From Rhodoplanes sp963712435 (GTDB taxonomy: Bacteria; Pseudomonadota; Alphaproteobacteria; Rhizobiales; Xanthobacteraceae): DNA of 64,000 bases. The first letter of the stretch is position 1; every line of letters starts with the position of its first letter. The position numbers and the translations under genes were made by a program. The DNA is taken from the NCBI GenBank assembly GCA_963712435.1, contig CAVQIB010000003.1, positions 620,001 to 684,000 on the forward strand. The letters are read 5' to 3'. Positions 46,967 to 56,914 of this stretch are shown in pieces. The notes under the pieces are model-generated. The model searched no databases. It saw only the letters and a list, made by a program, of their open reading frames with translations, and was not told where the DNA came from.

Positions 46967-48318
46967 TGCGCCAGCGGCTTGGCGGCCGTGACCGCGGGCT
47001 TGGCGGCGCTGACCGCGCGCTTCGGCTTGTTCGCGGCCGGCCGCGGCCGCGGGGTCGGCACGCTTATGCCGGATCCGGCTCGTCCCGGCAAAGCGAGCAG
47101 GCCGACCGCCGGGGCGGGCTTGGCGCGAGTGGCGGCGGACGCCTTGGCGTCGACCGGAGTTGCGGGGGCGGCGGCGAGCGCCGAATCGCGCGGACGGCGC
47201 GGCGGGCCGACATAGACTTCGATGGGCGGGTTCATTGCGACCGTATCGGCGACCAGGCTCGACGGTTTCGGTCCGGTCGCTTTGGCGGTGGACAGGATCG
47301 ACGCCAGGCTGCCCGGCGCGTCGCTCCCCGTCCCGGCCGAGGCGGACTCGTCTTCGTCGTCCGCCGCCTCCGCGGCCGGACGGCGGCGGTGCTTGCCGCA
47401 CATCGCCTCGCGCAGATTGGGCGGGGCCGCATTGACCGGCTGGAGGCCTTCGACCGTGCCGAGCGACGGCATGAGCCAGGTCAGGCCCCCGCTGTTGAAG
47501 GCGTTCTCGAACATATAGGCCGCTTTGGCCGCGCGCACGGCCGAGGAGGGCGCGCCCAGGACAACCGCAATGAGCCGCCGGTTCTGCCGCGTCGCGCTCG
47601 CCACGACGTTGAATCCCGACGCGCAGATGAAGCCGGTCTTCATCCCGTCCGCCCCCGGATAGCGGACGATCAGCGAATTCGTGTTGCGCATGACGCGCTT
47701 GCCCATCCGGATGGCGTGGATATTCCAGTACCCGTCATATTCGGGGAACTCGGCAAGCAGCGCGCGGGCGAGGATCGCCATGTCGCGCGCCGAGGTGATC
47801 TGGTCGTCCGCCGGCAGTCCGTTCGGGTTGACCCAACTCGACTGGGTCATGCCGAGGCGGGCGGAAGCGCTGTTCATCTCGTCGGCGAATCGCTCGACCG
47901 AACCGGAAACGCCCTCGGCGAGCACGACCGCCATGTCGTTCGCCGATTTGACCATCAGCATCTTGAGGGCGTTGTCGACGGTGACGAGCGTCCCCGTCCG
48001 GAATCCCATCTTGGTCGGCTGCTGGGCCACCGCGTTGGGCGACACCGTGAACACCGTATCGAGGGTGATGCGGCCATTCTTGATCGCCTTGAGCGTCACA
48101 TAGGCGGTCATCAGCTTGGTGACCGAGGCCGGATACCAGGGATAGGTTGAATTCTCGGCCTTGAGCACCTTGCCGGTGTCGGCCTCGATCAGGAGCAACG
48201 CTTCGCCCGCGGCCCGCGCAGGCGCAACGCCGAGCCCGGAGGTCAGCGCAAATCCCAGGGCAAAGACTGTGGCGGCGAGCGGAGAGAAAGGGTGCATGGG
48301 TCCGGTTCCGTTGGTCAT
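46963..48318 (-). CDS. D-alanyl-D-alanine carboxypeptidase (S11) with long tail
   Basis: Penicillin-binding protein trimming peptidoglycan stems in the periplasm. The signal peptide is LAATVFALGFALTSGLG (cut near ARAAG). Catalytic motifs are in order: SVTK (YPASVTKLMTAYVTL), SAN (VKSANDMAVVLAEG) and KTG (DGMKTGFICASG). After about residue 290 the domain gives way to a long low-complexity Ala/Pro/Lys-rich tail ending AAKPAVTAAKPLAQ, which may bind the wall. There is no PBP5 C-terminal amphipathic helix. Confidence 0.92.
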   Translation of the reverse strand: MTNGTGPMHPFSPLAATVFALGFALTSGLGVAPARAAGEALLLIEADTGKVLKAENSTYPWYPASVTKLMTAYVTLKAIKNGRITLDTVFTVSPNAVAQQPTKMGFRTGTLVTVDNALKMLMVKSANDMAVVLAEGVSGSVERFADEMNSASARLGMTQSSWVNPNGLPADDQITSARDMAILARALLAEFPEYDGYWNIHAIRMGKRVMRNTNSLIVRYPGADGMKTGFICASGFNVVASATRQNRRLIAVVLGAPSSAVRAAKAAYMFENAFNSGGLTWLMPSLGTVEGLQPVNAAPPNLREAMCGKHRRRPAAEAADDEDESASAGTGSDAPGSLASILSTAKATGPKPSSLVADTVAMNPPIEVYVGPPRRPRDSALAAAPATPVDAKASAATRAKPAPAVGLLALPGRAGSGISVPTPRPRPAANKPKRAVSAAKPAVTAAKPLAQ

Positions 48319-48637
48319 CACCGCACCCCTTTTGTTCTCGGGGCCGTCGGCGCAATTTAACCTGAGCGGGGGTATGAAGGCAAAGCCTTCCCCGCCGGGC
48401 CAGAATTGATCGGGTCATGCTGCGGGGGCAATTTGGCGGTGTTGCGACCGCTTGTCACTCGCCGCTGCGGGTCCCGAGGTCCCGGCGGGACACAGCGCCG
48501 CGCCCCTTAACACGCCTCCGCATGACCTAGATCAAAATGTCCCGCGCAATTTTTGGCACGGTTGCGCCTCTGTACCTATACGGGCGCGTGCGGCAAGCCC
48601 CGCGGTGGGCTGACGGCGCTGAAAAGGCGGACCCGGT
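48319..48637. other. Divergent intergenic region between carboxypeptidase and LysR genes
   Basis: About 320 bp that must hold both promoters. A LysR-type T-N11-A site was not obvious to me. Nothing else is seen. Confidence 0.4.
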
Positions 48638-49571
48638 ATGATTAATATCCCCACCGAGCTCTTGCGCACATTGCTTGCCGTCGTCGACATGCGCAGCTTC
48701 ACCAAGGCCGCGCGCGCGCTCGGCGTGACCCAGCCTGCCGTGAGCGCCCAGATCAAGCGGCTGCAATGCCTGCTCGGCTTCGACCTCTTCGACAAGAGCG
48801 CGCCGGGCGTGAGCGTGACTGAAAAAGGCAAACGAATTGTGTGCGAGGCGCGCCGTCTGCTCGCGATCAACGACCAGATCGTCTCGCTTGCGCATGCTCC
48901 GCAGGGAGTCCGCATGCTGCGCTTCGGACTGCCGGGCGACTTCATCGGCATGCCCCTGTGGCAGCGGCTGGTCGCTTTCCGGAACCGGTGGCCAGACATT
49001 CGTCTGAACATGAAGACGGGCTGCGCCTCCGCGCTGCTCGAGGAGCTCCGCCAGGGCGATCTCGATATCGCGGTCGCCATGTCGAGCGCGCGGGCGGACC
49101 AGGCGGTCGCGCACCACTGGCGCGACGACATGGTGTGGATCCGCGGGGTGTCCACCGCGCTCGATCCGACGCAGCCGCTCCGCCTGCTCACGCGCGGCGA
49201 GCATTGCATCTTCCACCGGCACATGGTCGCTGCGCTGGAATTCGGCGGCGTGCGGCTACGAGATCGTGCTGACGTCGACGCAAGTGGACGACCTGACCCA
49301 AGCGGTGGCCGCGGGGCTCGGCGTGACGGCGCTGCCGCGCACGCTCGCGCTCTCCACCGGCGCGCTCGTGTGCGAGGACGACGCCCTGCCCAAGCTCGCC
49401 GAGATCGTGTGCAGCGTCTGGGTGCGCAACGATGCGGAGCCCGGCGCGAGCGAGGACCTGGCCGCGCTCCTCGCCGAGGCGCTGAGGCCTGCCCCCCAGA
49501 TCCCGCTCGCGAATCGTAACGAGAAGCTGGAGAGCGTGCAGACCGTGGCGCGGCGCGCCCCCGCGGCGTAG
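48638..49571 (+). CDS. LysR family transcriptional regulator (one frame break)
   Basis: The N-terminal winged HTH is typical: TLLAVVDMRSFTKAARALG, VTQPAVSAQIKRLQCLLG. The effector domain starts RMLRFGLPGDFIGMPLW and has LEELRQGDLDIAVAM. The frame breaks near 49245-49260, after GVR, resuming as YEIVLTSTQVDDLTQAVAAG. The span of 934 nt has remainder 1. Targets are unknown; it is divergent from the carboxypeptidase gene. Confidence 0.85.
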
Positions 49572-49621
49572 TCGAAGAAGCCGCGCGGCGCGCGAATTCC
49601 GCGCGGCCCCGGCGACAATCG

Positions 49622-49975
49622 CTACTGAGGCGCGCAGACAAGCACGAGCTTGCCGGAGGGGCCGCGCTTCGGCGGCGTATAGATGATCGCTCGGTCGGAT
49701 TCGACGGTGAAAGTGCCGGCCGGGTTCAGCGCGAAGGCGTTCATCAGCCGCTCGTTCTGCTCGCAGCTCGCCGAGCAGGCCGCCTGTTGACAGGTGAATT
49801 CAGCGAAGCGAACGCCCCCGCCGCCCCGGGCGGCCGGCCCTGCCGGTCCCGCGGGTCCGGGCGGTCCCGCCGGTCCCGGCGGCCCGGCATCGCCCTTTTC
49901 GCCCTTCTGCACCTCCTGGCCACACCCAACCGCCAGGAGCGACAACGTCATCAGCGAGAAGACAAGCCTGCGCAT
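49622..49975 (-). CDS. Small lipoprotein with collagen-like repeat
   Basis: A 117-residue protein. The signal ends in the lipobox LLAVGC, so it is lipid-anchored. The mature part begins with EKGDAGPPGPAGPPGP and PAGPAGPA, seven to nine Gly-X-Y triplets, then a globular domain with four cysteines (FTCQQAACSASCEQN and VLVCAPQ). Collagen-like segments in bacteria form trimeric stalks. The function of the head domain is not recognised. Confidence 0.75.
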   Translation of the reverse strand: MRRLVFSLMTLSLLAVGCGQEVQKGEKGDAGPPGPAGPPGPAGPAGPAARGGGGVRFAEFTCQQAACSASCEQNERLMNAFALNPAGTFTVESDRAIIYTPPKRGPSGKLVLVCAPQ

Positions 49976-50203
49976 CGATCGCACTCCAGCGCTCCTTCAC
50001 CACAATCGAGCTGATCTGACCGTCAGAATACTTTTCCCCCCCGCGCGCGCGGCGGATGCGACCCCTGTCGGTAGCAGAAGATCCGGCGAGTTGAAAGCGC
50101 GCCCAAGATATTCGACGATGTCGCCTACACATCGTTCGACAATCGCCTTGGTCGTCGGCCATCGCCCCCATTAGGATCGGGCCGTCAAGGGAGGCAGCCC
50201 GCC

Positions 50204-51001
50204 ATGACCAGCATCGAGACATCATCGACCGTCGAGACCGCGATCGACGGAGCGGTCGCTGTGATCGCATTCAACCGACCGGAATCGCGCAACGCGGTTA
50301 ACGAAACGTTGCGCGCCGACTTCATCGCGGCGATCGCCCGCGTCGCCGACGACGACGCCGTGCGCGCCGTGGTGATCACCGGAAACGGCCCAGCCTTCTG
50401 CGCCGGCGGCGATATCGCCGCCATGCAGCAGAATTTGAGCGCGGCGCCCGGCGAACTTGCGTTCAACGGTTGGCGGCGGCAGCGCCGATTGCATGAGGCG
50501 GTCGGCGCGCTGCACCGGCTGACCAAGCCGACCATCGCCGCGGTCAACGGACCGGCGATCGGGCTTGGCTGCGACCTCGCGCTGTGCTGCGATTTCATCA
50601 TTGCCGCGGAGCGCGCGAGCTTCGCCATGAGCTTCATCCTGCGCGGCCTCGTTCCGGACGGGGGCGGCCTTTACTTCCTGCCGCGCCGGGTCGGGCTTGC
50701 GCGGGCGAAGGAACTGATCTTCACCGGACGCCGGGTCGAGCCGCCGGAAGCGCTCGCGATCGGAATGGTCGACCGGGTGACGCGCTCGGATGGGCTGGTC
50801 GCCGAGGCGCGCGCCTGGGCGGCCGAGCTCAGCCACGGCCCGAGCGCTGCGCTCGCGCTCACCAAGGAAATCCTCAACAGGACGTTCGAGCTCTCCGACG
50901 AAGAGGTGTTCGCGCTCGGCCGGCAGGCGCAGGCGATCTGCTATTCGACCGACGCACACCGCGACGCGGTGGCGGCCTTTCTCGCGAAAACCTCACGCTA
51001 G
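50204..51001 (+). CDS. Enoyl-CoA hydratase/isomerase family protein
   Basis: Crotonase-fold protein, 265 residues. The oxyanion-hole segments are NGPAFCAGGDIAAMQ and NGPAIGLGCDLALCCDF. The region of the second catalytic glutamate reads RGLVPDGGGLYFLPR, with Asp instead of Glu, so it may be an isomerase or thioesterase rather than a hydratase. GGGAGG precedes ATG 50204. No beta-oxidation partner is adjacent. Confidence 0.88.
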   Translation: MTSIETSSTVETAIDGAVAVIAFNRPESRNAVNETLRADFIAAIARVADDDAVRAVVITGNGPAFCAGGDIAAMQQNLSAAPGELAFNGWRRQRRLHEAVGALHRLTKPTIAAVNGPAIGLGCDLALCCDFIIAAERASFAMSFILRGLVPDGGGLYFLPRRVGLARAKELIFTGRRVEPPEALAIGMVDRVTRSDGLVAEARAWAAELSHGPSAALALTKEILNRTFELSDEEVFALGRQAQAICYSTDAHRDAVAAFLAKTSR

Positions 51002-51036
51002 CTTTGCGCCGCCGGCGGCCACGGTCTGTCGCGTCC

Positions 51037-52050
51037 TCAACCCTCCGGCCGGCAGATTTCGTCGCGGGCGAGCGCCCGGACGGTCAAGAACAGAAGAGAC
51101 GCCATCACCACGGCCAGCAGCGCATAAAGCACGACGAAGCCCGCCGCGAGCACCGCGGAGCCGGTCGCCTCCGCATAGACGCTCGTCGCGGTGGCAAGCG
51201 CCGCGAGCGGAAACGAATAGGCCCACCAGGACAGGGCGAAGCTGAGGCTCGCCAGGCGTTGGATCTGGACCGCGACGAGCAGGAACAGGCCGAGCGCCGA
51301 GTAGAACAATATGCGCGCGAACGGATCGAGCGCGCCGCCGGTCAGTCGCACATAGGCGAGGAACGCGACCGCCGGCGGCGCAACCAGGATCATCAGGGTC
51401 GGCAGCAGACGCTCCGGCAGCGGATGATGAAAGATCAGCCGGTTGAACACGAGCGTGACCAATATGATCCAGAACAGGACGCCGACCGCGAAGAAGAACC
51501 AGCTCGTCTCGACATAGCCGAGCGGCACGCCTGCGAGCGGCACCACGATATTTCCGACCGCCGGAATGAACCAGGCCGGGTTGAGGTGCAGCGGCTCGAA
51601 GGTTCGGTGCCCGATCCACGCCGAGATGATGGCGAGGCTCGCGCCGATCTGCAGCGTCGTCCCGACCAACCAGAGGGCTTCGGCGGCGACCCGCGCATGC
51701 GGCAGCGCCGTGACCGCGAGGAGCAGAAGCCCGATGCTGAGGGTCGCGAAGAAGCTCAGCCGCACCGGATGCCGCCATTCGGCCAGGACCGCGGCCGGGC
51801 GACGGAGCGTCTTGAGCGTGTAGACAACCCCCAAGACGAGGAAGAGCGCGCCGGCGAACGCGGCGATGCCCGTGCTCGCGGCGGCGCCCGCGCCGAACGC
51901 CTGCTCGACGCGATGGGTGGCGATCGCAAACCCGGCGCTGCCCATCACCGCGGCAAAAAAGGCGACCGGGAAGTGTTCGAGACGACTCACCGTCGGTGCG
52001 CCTGCTTGTGCGGCGGTCCCCGCGTCTTCCACATCCGCGAGATTGGACAT
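51037..52050 (-). CDS. TDT (TehA/SLAC1) family transporter
   Basis: A 337-residue membrane protein with about ten helices in the tellurite-resistance/dicarboxylate transporter pattern: HFPVAFFAAVMGSAGFAIA near the start, NPAWFIPAVGNIVVPLAG in the middle, and LSFALSWWAYSFPLAALA near the end. The family includes SLAC1 anion channels, TehA and sulfite exporters. Substrate is probably an anion. ATG 52050 is chosen by homology over an upstream ATG. Confidence 0.85.
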   Translation of the reverse strand: MSNLADVEDAGTAAQAGAPTVSRLEHFPVAFFAAVMGSAGFAIATHRVEQAFGAGAAASTGIAAFAGALFLVLGVVYTLKTLRRPAAVLAEWRHPVRLSFFATLSIGLLLLAVTALPHARVAAEALWLVGTTLQIGASLAIISAWIGHRTFEPLHLNPAWFIPAVGNIVVPLAGVPLGYVETSWFFFAVGVLFWIILVTLVFNRLIFHHPLPERLLPTLMILVAPPAVAFLAYVRLTGGALDPFARILFYSALGLFLLVAVQIQRLASLSFALSWWAYSFPLAALATATSVYAEATGSAVLAAGFVVLYALLAVVMASLLFLTVRALARDEICRPEG

Positions 52051-52261
52051 CGTGATCCGTACCCTTTCCAGTTCGCGCCCGGCCGGCAATCTCTGTAGTC
52101 GACATATTCGTAAAATGCAATATATCGCGCCGCGCGGCCCCGGCCGGCGGCGAGAACCGCCGGCGAACAAGCGGCGATCGCAGCCGTATTGCGCAATCGC
52201 ATGCTATCAGGCATTCCGCTTGCGGCGCGCGGCCGCCGGGCCGCCGAAACGGGCGAGAGCA

Positions 52262-53201
52262 ATGAAATTTGCGACCTTTGTCGGATTCAACAAGCGGCCG
52301 CAGCTCGGCGTCGTCGACGTCGAGCAGCGCATGGTGCTCAGTCTCGCGGCGGCCTACGAGCAGACGCATGGCCGCGCCCATCCCGACTTCGCCGACATGC
52401 TGTCGCTGATCGACGCCGCCGGTCCCGGTCTCGAACGCGCCGCCGAGCTGGCGCGAAAATGGCCGCTCGACGCCTCCGAAGACCTCGATCAGGTGAAGCT
52501 GCTCGCGCCGCTCCCCATCCCGCGCCAGATTCGCGACTGCATGGCCTTCGAAGAGCATGTGCGCAACAGCCGCGCCCAGGTCGAACAGCGCACCGGCCGG
52601 CCCCAACGCGTGCCGGAGGTGTGGTACAAGCGGCCGGTCTATTTCAAATGCAACCGCTTCAACGTGATCGGCCACGACGCCGACGTGATCTGGCCGTCCT
52701 ATTCGGACTGGATGGACTACGAGCTGGAGCTTGCCTGCGTGATCGGCCGGACGGGCAAGGATATTTCCGGCGCGAACGCCCCCGCTCACGTGTTCGGCTT
52801 CACCATTTTCAATGATTTCAGCGCGCGCGACGTGCAGTTCGAAGAGATGAAAGCGGGGCTCGGGCCCGCGAAGGGCAAGGACTTCGACACCGGAAACGTG
52901 TTCGGCCCGTGGATCGTGACGCTCGACGAACTGGGCGACCCGCACGCGCTCGCCATGGAGGCGCGCGTCAATGGCGAGCGCTGGGGCGGCGGAAATTCGG
53001 CGCAAGATGCACCATAGCTTCTGGGACATCATCGCCTATGTGTCGCAGGCCGAGACGCTGTTCGCGGGCGAGATCATCGGCTCGGGAACCGTCGGAACGG
53101 GCTCGGCGCACGAACTCGGACGCACGCTTGCGCCGAACGACGTGATCGAACTCGAGGTCGAGAAGATCGGCGTTCTGCGCAATCGTATCGTCAAGCCGTA
53201 G
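52262..53201 (+). CDS. Fumarylacetoacetate hydrolase family protein (one frame break)
   Basis: FAH-fold enzyme; relatives are fumarylpyruvate and acylpyruvate hydrolases or hydratases of aromatic catabolism. It has IPRQIRDCMAFEEHV, the metal-binding WMDYELELACVIG with GKDI, and GFTIFNDFSARDVQ. The frame breaks near 52998, one extra base before AAGATGCACC, resuming MHHSFWDIIAYVSQ. The span of 940 nt has remainder 1. ATG 52262 starts MKFATFVGFNKRP. Confidence 0.88.
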
Positions 53202-53266
53202 TTCCGCGTTTTGAGGGGGAGAGGCGGCCGGCCAAAGCCGGCAAACACGCATGCAAGGCCCCGCTC

Positions 53267-54640
53267 ATGACGCTGCGATTTCAGCTTGTTCTCGCCCTCC
53301 CGGCGGTTTTCCTCGCGATTTCTCCTGCCGGCGCTCAGACGCCGGCGCCGGCCGGCGCCGACGGCGTGCGGACGGGGTCTGCGGCCTATGGCGACTGGCG
53401 GACCGATGCGCCGGGCGTTCGCCGCCTCATCCGACAGAATGACCTGCCGGCGCCGGCGGCGTCTGCGAGCGCGACCGCGCGCGTCGTGGCGCGGCCCGCC
53501 GGGGCCGAGCTGAAGGCGCCGCCCGGCTTCAAGGTCGAGCCGTTCGCGCGCGGCTTGCGCGATCCGCGCCAGCTGCGCGTCGCGCCGAACGGCGATGTGT
53601 TCGTCGCCGAAAGCGGCGCCGGGCGCATTCGCGTGCTGCGCCCGAACGCGGCGGGCACGGGCGCGAGCGCGAGCGAGGTGTTCGCCGCCGATCTCGACTA
53701 TCCGTTCGGGATCGCGTTCTATCCGCCCGGCGACAACCCGGAATGGGTTTATGTGGGCAACACCGATTCGGTCGTCCGCTTTCCCTATCGCAGCGGCGAT
53801 CTGAAGGCGCGGGGGCCCGCGCAGACGGTGGTCGCGCAATTGCCGACCGGCGGACACGCGACGCGGGACGTCGTGTTCTCGCCCGACGGCGCGCGAATGT
53901 TCGTCTCGGTCGGTTCGCTCTCGAATGTGTCGCAGGGCGGCGGCCGCCTCGGCGACCTTGCGCGGCGTCAGTGGGAGGCCGAGCGCGGCGCGGGCGCCTC
54001 CTGGGGCAGCGAGACGGATCGCGCGGCCGTTCTCGCATTCGATCCGCAGGGCGGGAACCGCCGCGTCTATGCGAGCGGCGTGCGCAATTGCGTCGGGATG
54101 GCGATCGAGCCTGCGACCGGCGATCTGTGGTGTTCGACCAACGAACGCGACGGGCTCGGCGACAATCTGCCGCCGGACTATGTCTCGCGCATCCGCGAGG
54201 GCGCGTTCTACGGCTGGCCCTGGTACTATATCGGCGCCAATGAGGACCCGCGGCATCGCGGCGCCCGACCCGACCTCGCCGACAAGGTCACCGTCCCGGA
54301 CACGCTGATCCAGCCGCATTCCGCCCCGCTCGGCATGGCCTTCTCGACCGGCGCGCAGTTCCCCGCCGCGTATCGCGGCCAGGCCTTCGCCGCCCTGCAC
54401 GGCTCCTGGAACCGGGCCAAGCGCACCGGCTACAAGATCGTGCGCGTCGTCTTGCGCGACGGCGCGCCGACCGGCGAATACGAGGACTTCGTCACCGGCT
54501 TCGTCATCGACGATTCCCGGGTTTGGGGTCGGCCGGTGGGGGTCGCCATTGCCAAGGACGGCTCCATGCTGTTTACCGAGGATGGCAACGGCACGATCTG
54601 GCGCGTGTCCTATGCTGCCGGGGCCGGCGCAGCGCAGTAG
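53267..54640 (+). CDS. Secreted PQQ-type sugar/sorbosone dehydrogenase-like beta-propeller
   Basis: A 457-residue periplasmic protein. The signal peptide is VLALPAVFLAISPAGAQ. The six-bladed propeller has GLRDPRQLRVAPNGDVFVAE, YPFGIAFYPPGDNPEWVYV, HATRDVVFSPDGARMFVSVG and ASGVRNCVGMAIEP. This matches sorbosone dehydrogenase/glucose-dehydrogenase-like proteins. PQQ use is known for some relatives, but here it is inferred. An N-terminal 50-residue extension contains RTGSAAYGDWRTDAPGVRR. Confidence 0.85.
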   Translation: MTLRFQLVLALPAVFLAISPAGAQTPAPAGADGVRTGSAAYGDWRTDAPGVRRLIRQNDLPAPAASASATARVVARPAGAELKAPPGFKVEPFARGLRDPRQLRVAPNGDVFVAESGAGRIRVLRPNAAGTGASASEVFAADLDYPFGIAFYPPGDNPEWVYVGNTDSVVRFPYRSGDLKARGPAQTVVAQLPTGGHATRDVVFSPDGARMFVSVGSLSNVSQGGGRLGDLARRQWEAERGAGASWGSETDRAAVLAFDPQGGNRRVYASGVRNCVGMAIEPATGDLWCSTNERDGLGDNLPPDYVSRIREGAFYGWPWYYIGANEDPRHRGARPDLADKVTVPDTLIQPHSAPLGMAFSTGAQFPAAYRGQAFAALHGSWNRAKRTGYKIVRVVLRDGAPTGEYEDFVTGFVIDDSRVWGRPVGVAIAKDGSMLFTEDGNGTIWRVSYAAGAGAAQ

Positions 54641-54661
54641 GGTTGCCGCCGGGCGGAACGG

Positions 54662-54709
54662 CTCGAAGGACAGGCGATCATACAAGGCGACTCGAAGGAC
54701 AGGCGATCA
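54662..54709. repeat. Short direct repeat
   Basis: CTCGAAGGACAGGCGATCA occurs at 54662-54680 and again at 54691-54709, a 19-bp exact direct repeat with a 29-bp period, in the gap before the glycosyltransferase operon. Confidence 0.7.
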
Positions 54710-54809
54710 CCACGGTAGAAGGACGGATTGCTCGTTGCCGAAAGCGGCGCCCGTCTAGGAGGCGTGCAGCCGCGAGCGGCGATGCACTGGCTCGGTTCGG
54801 GAAGCGGTC

Positions 54810-55649
54810 ATGACTGATCTGATTTCCGTGATCGTTGCGACCTACAACCGGCCGGACGCCCTCGACGCCGTGCTGCGCGGCCTGTCGCGCCAGAGCGACC
54901 GCAATTTCGAGATCGTGATCGCCGACGACGGCTCCGGGCCCGCCACGGCGCGGGTGATCGCGCGATGGGCCGCGGCGACCGATGTGCCGCTCGCCCATGC
55001 CTGGCAGGAGGACACCGGCTTCCGTCTCGCGGAGATCCGCAACCGGGCGATTTTGCAGAGCCGCGGCGTCTATTGCATCTTTCTCGACGGCGACTGCATT
55101 CCGCGTTCCGATTTTGTCGCCGCGCATCGGCGGCTTGCCGAGCCCGGCTGGTTCGTCGCCGGCAACCGCGCGCTTCTGTCTCGCACGCTCACCGAGCGCG
55201 TGCTCGCCGCCGGCATCGAGCCGGAGAACTGGGGACTAGCCGACATTCTGCGCCACCGCCTCACCGGCGGCGTCAACCGGATCGCCGCGCTCGTCAGCTT
55301 CCCGATCGGAGCGTTACGCAAGGTGAACGCCTCGCGCTGGCAGGGCGCGCGCGGCGGCAATCTCGCGATTTTCCGCAGCGACCTCGACAGGGTCGACGGG
55401 TTCGACTCCGCCTTCAGCGGCTGGGGCCGCGAGGACTTCGACATCATCGTGCGGCTCGTGCGCGCCGGCGTCCGCCGCAAGGACGGTCGTTTCGCGACCG
55501 GCGTCCTGCATCTATGGCATCCGGAAAACGACCGCTCGTCTCTGCCTGACAACCAGGACCGGCTGGACGAGGTGATCGGCGCGGACCGCACGCGCGCCCT
55601 GTGCGGGCTGTCGAGCCTCACGCCGGCCCGAGAGCGGGTCCGGCTATGA
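54810..55649 (+). CDS. Glycosyltransferase family 2
   Basis: GT-A transferase of 279 residues. It begins MTDLISVIVATYNRPDALD, with EIVIADDGSGPATARVIA and the metal-binding FLDGDCIPRSDFV. The C-terminal acceptor region has GWGREDFDIIVRLVRAG. It is the first gene of a coupled operon; its stop overlaps the O-antigen ligase start by ATGA. Probably adds a sugar in LPS or capsule assembly. Confidence 0.9.
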   Translation: MTDLISVIVATYNRPDALDAVLRGLSRQSDRNFEIVIADDGSGPATARVIARWAAATDVPLAHAWQEDTGFRLAEIRNRAILQSRGVYCIFLDGDCIPRSDFVAAHRRLAEPGWFVAGNRALLSRTLTERVLAAGIEPENWGLADILRHRLTGGVNRIAALVSFPIGALRKVNASRWQGARGGNLAIFRSDLDRVDGFDSAFSGWGREDFDIIVRLVRAGVRRKDGRFATGVLHLWHPENDRSSLPDNQDRLDEVIGADRTRALCGLSSLTPARERVRL

Positions 55650-56914
55650 TGCGAGCCCTGAACGCCCCGTCGTTTGCGCGCACGCTCGAGCGCGGACGCC
55701 TGCAGTCGCTCGCGGACGGACTGACCGTCGCCGTCGCCGTGTCGCTGCCGTGGTCGACGTCGGCGACCGGCATTCTGATCGCGCTGTGGCTGATCGCGCT
55801 CCTGCCGACGCTCGATCTCGCCGCGGTCCGCCGCGAGCTTGCGACGCCGGCCGGCGGATTGCCCGTGGCGCTGTGCGCGCTCGCCGTGCTCGGGCTCGCG
55901 TGGACGGATGCGAGCTGGGCGGAGCGTTTCGAGGGGCTTGGCGGCTATCTCAAGCTGCTGACGATTTCGTTGCTGTTCGCCCAGTTCCGTCGGTCCGACC
56001 GCGGCTGGGAGGCGCTTGGCGGCTATCTCGTCTCCGTGCTCGTGCTCCTCGCAGTGTCATGGACGCTGACGATCTGGCCGCAACTGGCCTGGCGCAACTA
56101 TCCGCTGCCCGGCATTCCGGCCAAGGACTACATCGCGCAGAGCGGGGAGTTCGTCATCGTCGCCTTCGCTCTGCTCCTGCTCGCAGGTGAGATGGCGAAG
56201 ACGGGGCGGCGCATGCTCGCGGCGCTGTCGGTCGCGATTACGATCGCCCTGCTCGCGAATGTCGCTTTCGTGGCCACGAGCCGCACTGCGCTCGTGGTCA
56301 TTCCGGTGCTGCTGGTGATCCTGGGCGTAGGTCGGGCCGGCTGGAAGATGGGCGCAGCGCTCATGCTCGCGGGCGTCGTGCTTGCCGGGATCGCCTGGAG
56401 CTCCTCCGCGTTCCTGCGCGACCGCGTGCTGGTCGTCGGCGCCGATATCGGTCAGTATCGCGCCGGCCAGGTGCTGACCTCGAGCGGCCTGCGGATGGCC
56501 TTCTGGCAGCGATCGATCGGCCTGGTCGAACAGGCGCCCGTACTGGGGCATGGAACGGCAGCCATCACCGAAACATTCCGGCGGTCCGCGGTCGGCACGG
56601 ACGGCGCCGACGCGATCGTCACGGCCAACCCGCACAACCAGGTCTTCGCGGTCGCCATCCAGCTCGGGCTCGTGGGCGCCGGGCTTCTGGTCGCCATGTG
56701 GATCGCGCATCTGCTTCTGTTTCGCGGCGGCGGTCTCGCCGGCTGGATCGGTCTCGTCCTCGTCGTGCAGAACATCGTGTCGTCGCTGTTCAACTCGCAT
56801 CTGTTCGACTTCACCCAGGGCTGGACCTATGCGATCGGCGTCGGCGTGCTGGGCGGCCTCGTGATGCGCGGTTCGGACTCGCCCGCCGTCCTCGCCCCCG
56901 CGTCGCCGTCATGA
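55646..56914 (+). CDS. O-antigen ligase family protein (Wzy/WaaL-like)
   Basis: Polytopic membrane protein of 422 residues with about 10-12 helices (for example LTISLLFAQFRRSDRGWEAL, VAITIALLANVAFVATSRTA, ALMLAGVVLAGIAWSS). The family loop near GHGTAAITETFRR and NPHNQVFAVAIQLGLVG is conserved: PHNxxL-type histidine in the periplasmic loop. It joins or polymerises O-antigen onto lipid A-core. Start ATG 55646 and stop both overlap neighbours by ATGA. Confidence 0.85.
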   Translation: MMRALNAPSFARTLERGRLQSLADGLTVAVAVSLPWSTSATGILIALWLIALLPTLDLAAVRRELATPAGGLPVALCALAVLGLAWTDASWAERFEGLGGYLKLLTISLLFAQFRRSDRGWEALGGYLVSVLVLLAVSWTLTIWPQLAWRNYPLPGIPAKDYIAQSGEFVIVAFALLLLAGEMAKTGRRMLAALSVAITIALLANVAFVATSRTALVVIPVLLVILGVGRAGWKMGAALMLAGVVLAGIAWSSSAFLRDRVLVVGADIGQYRAGQVLTSSGLRMAFWQRSIGLVEQAPVLGHGTAAITETFRRSAVGTDGADAIVTANPHNQVFAVAIQLGLVGAGLLVAMWIAHLLLFRGGGLAGWIGLVLVVQNIVSSLFNSHLFDFTQGWTYAIGVGVLGGLVMRGSDSPAVLAPASPS

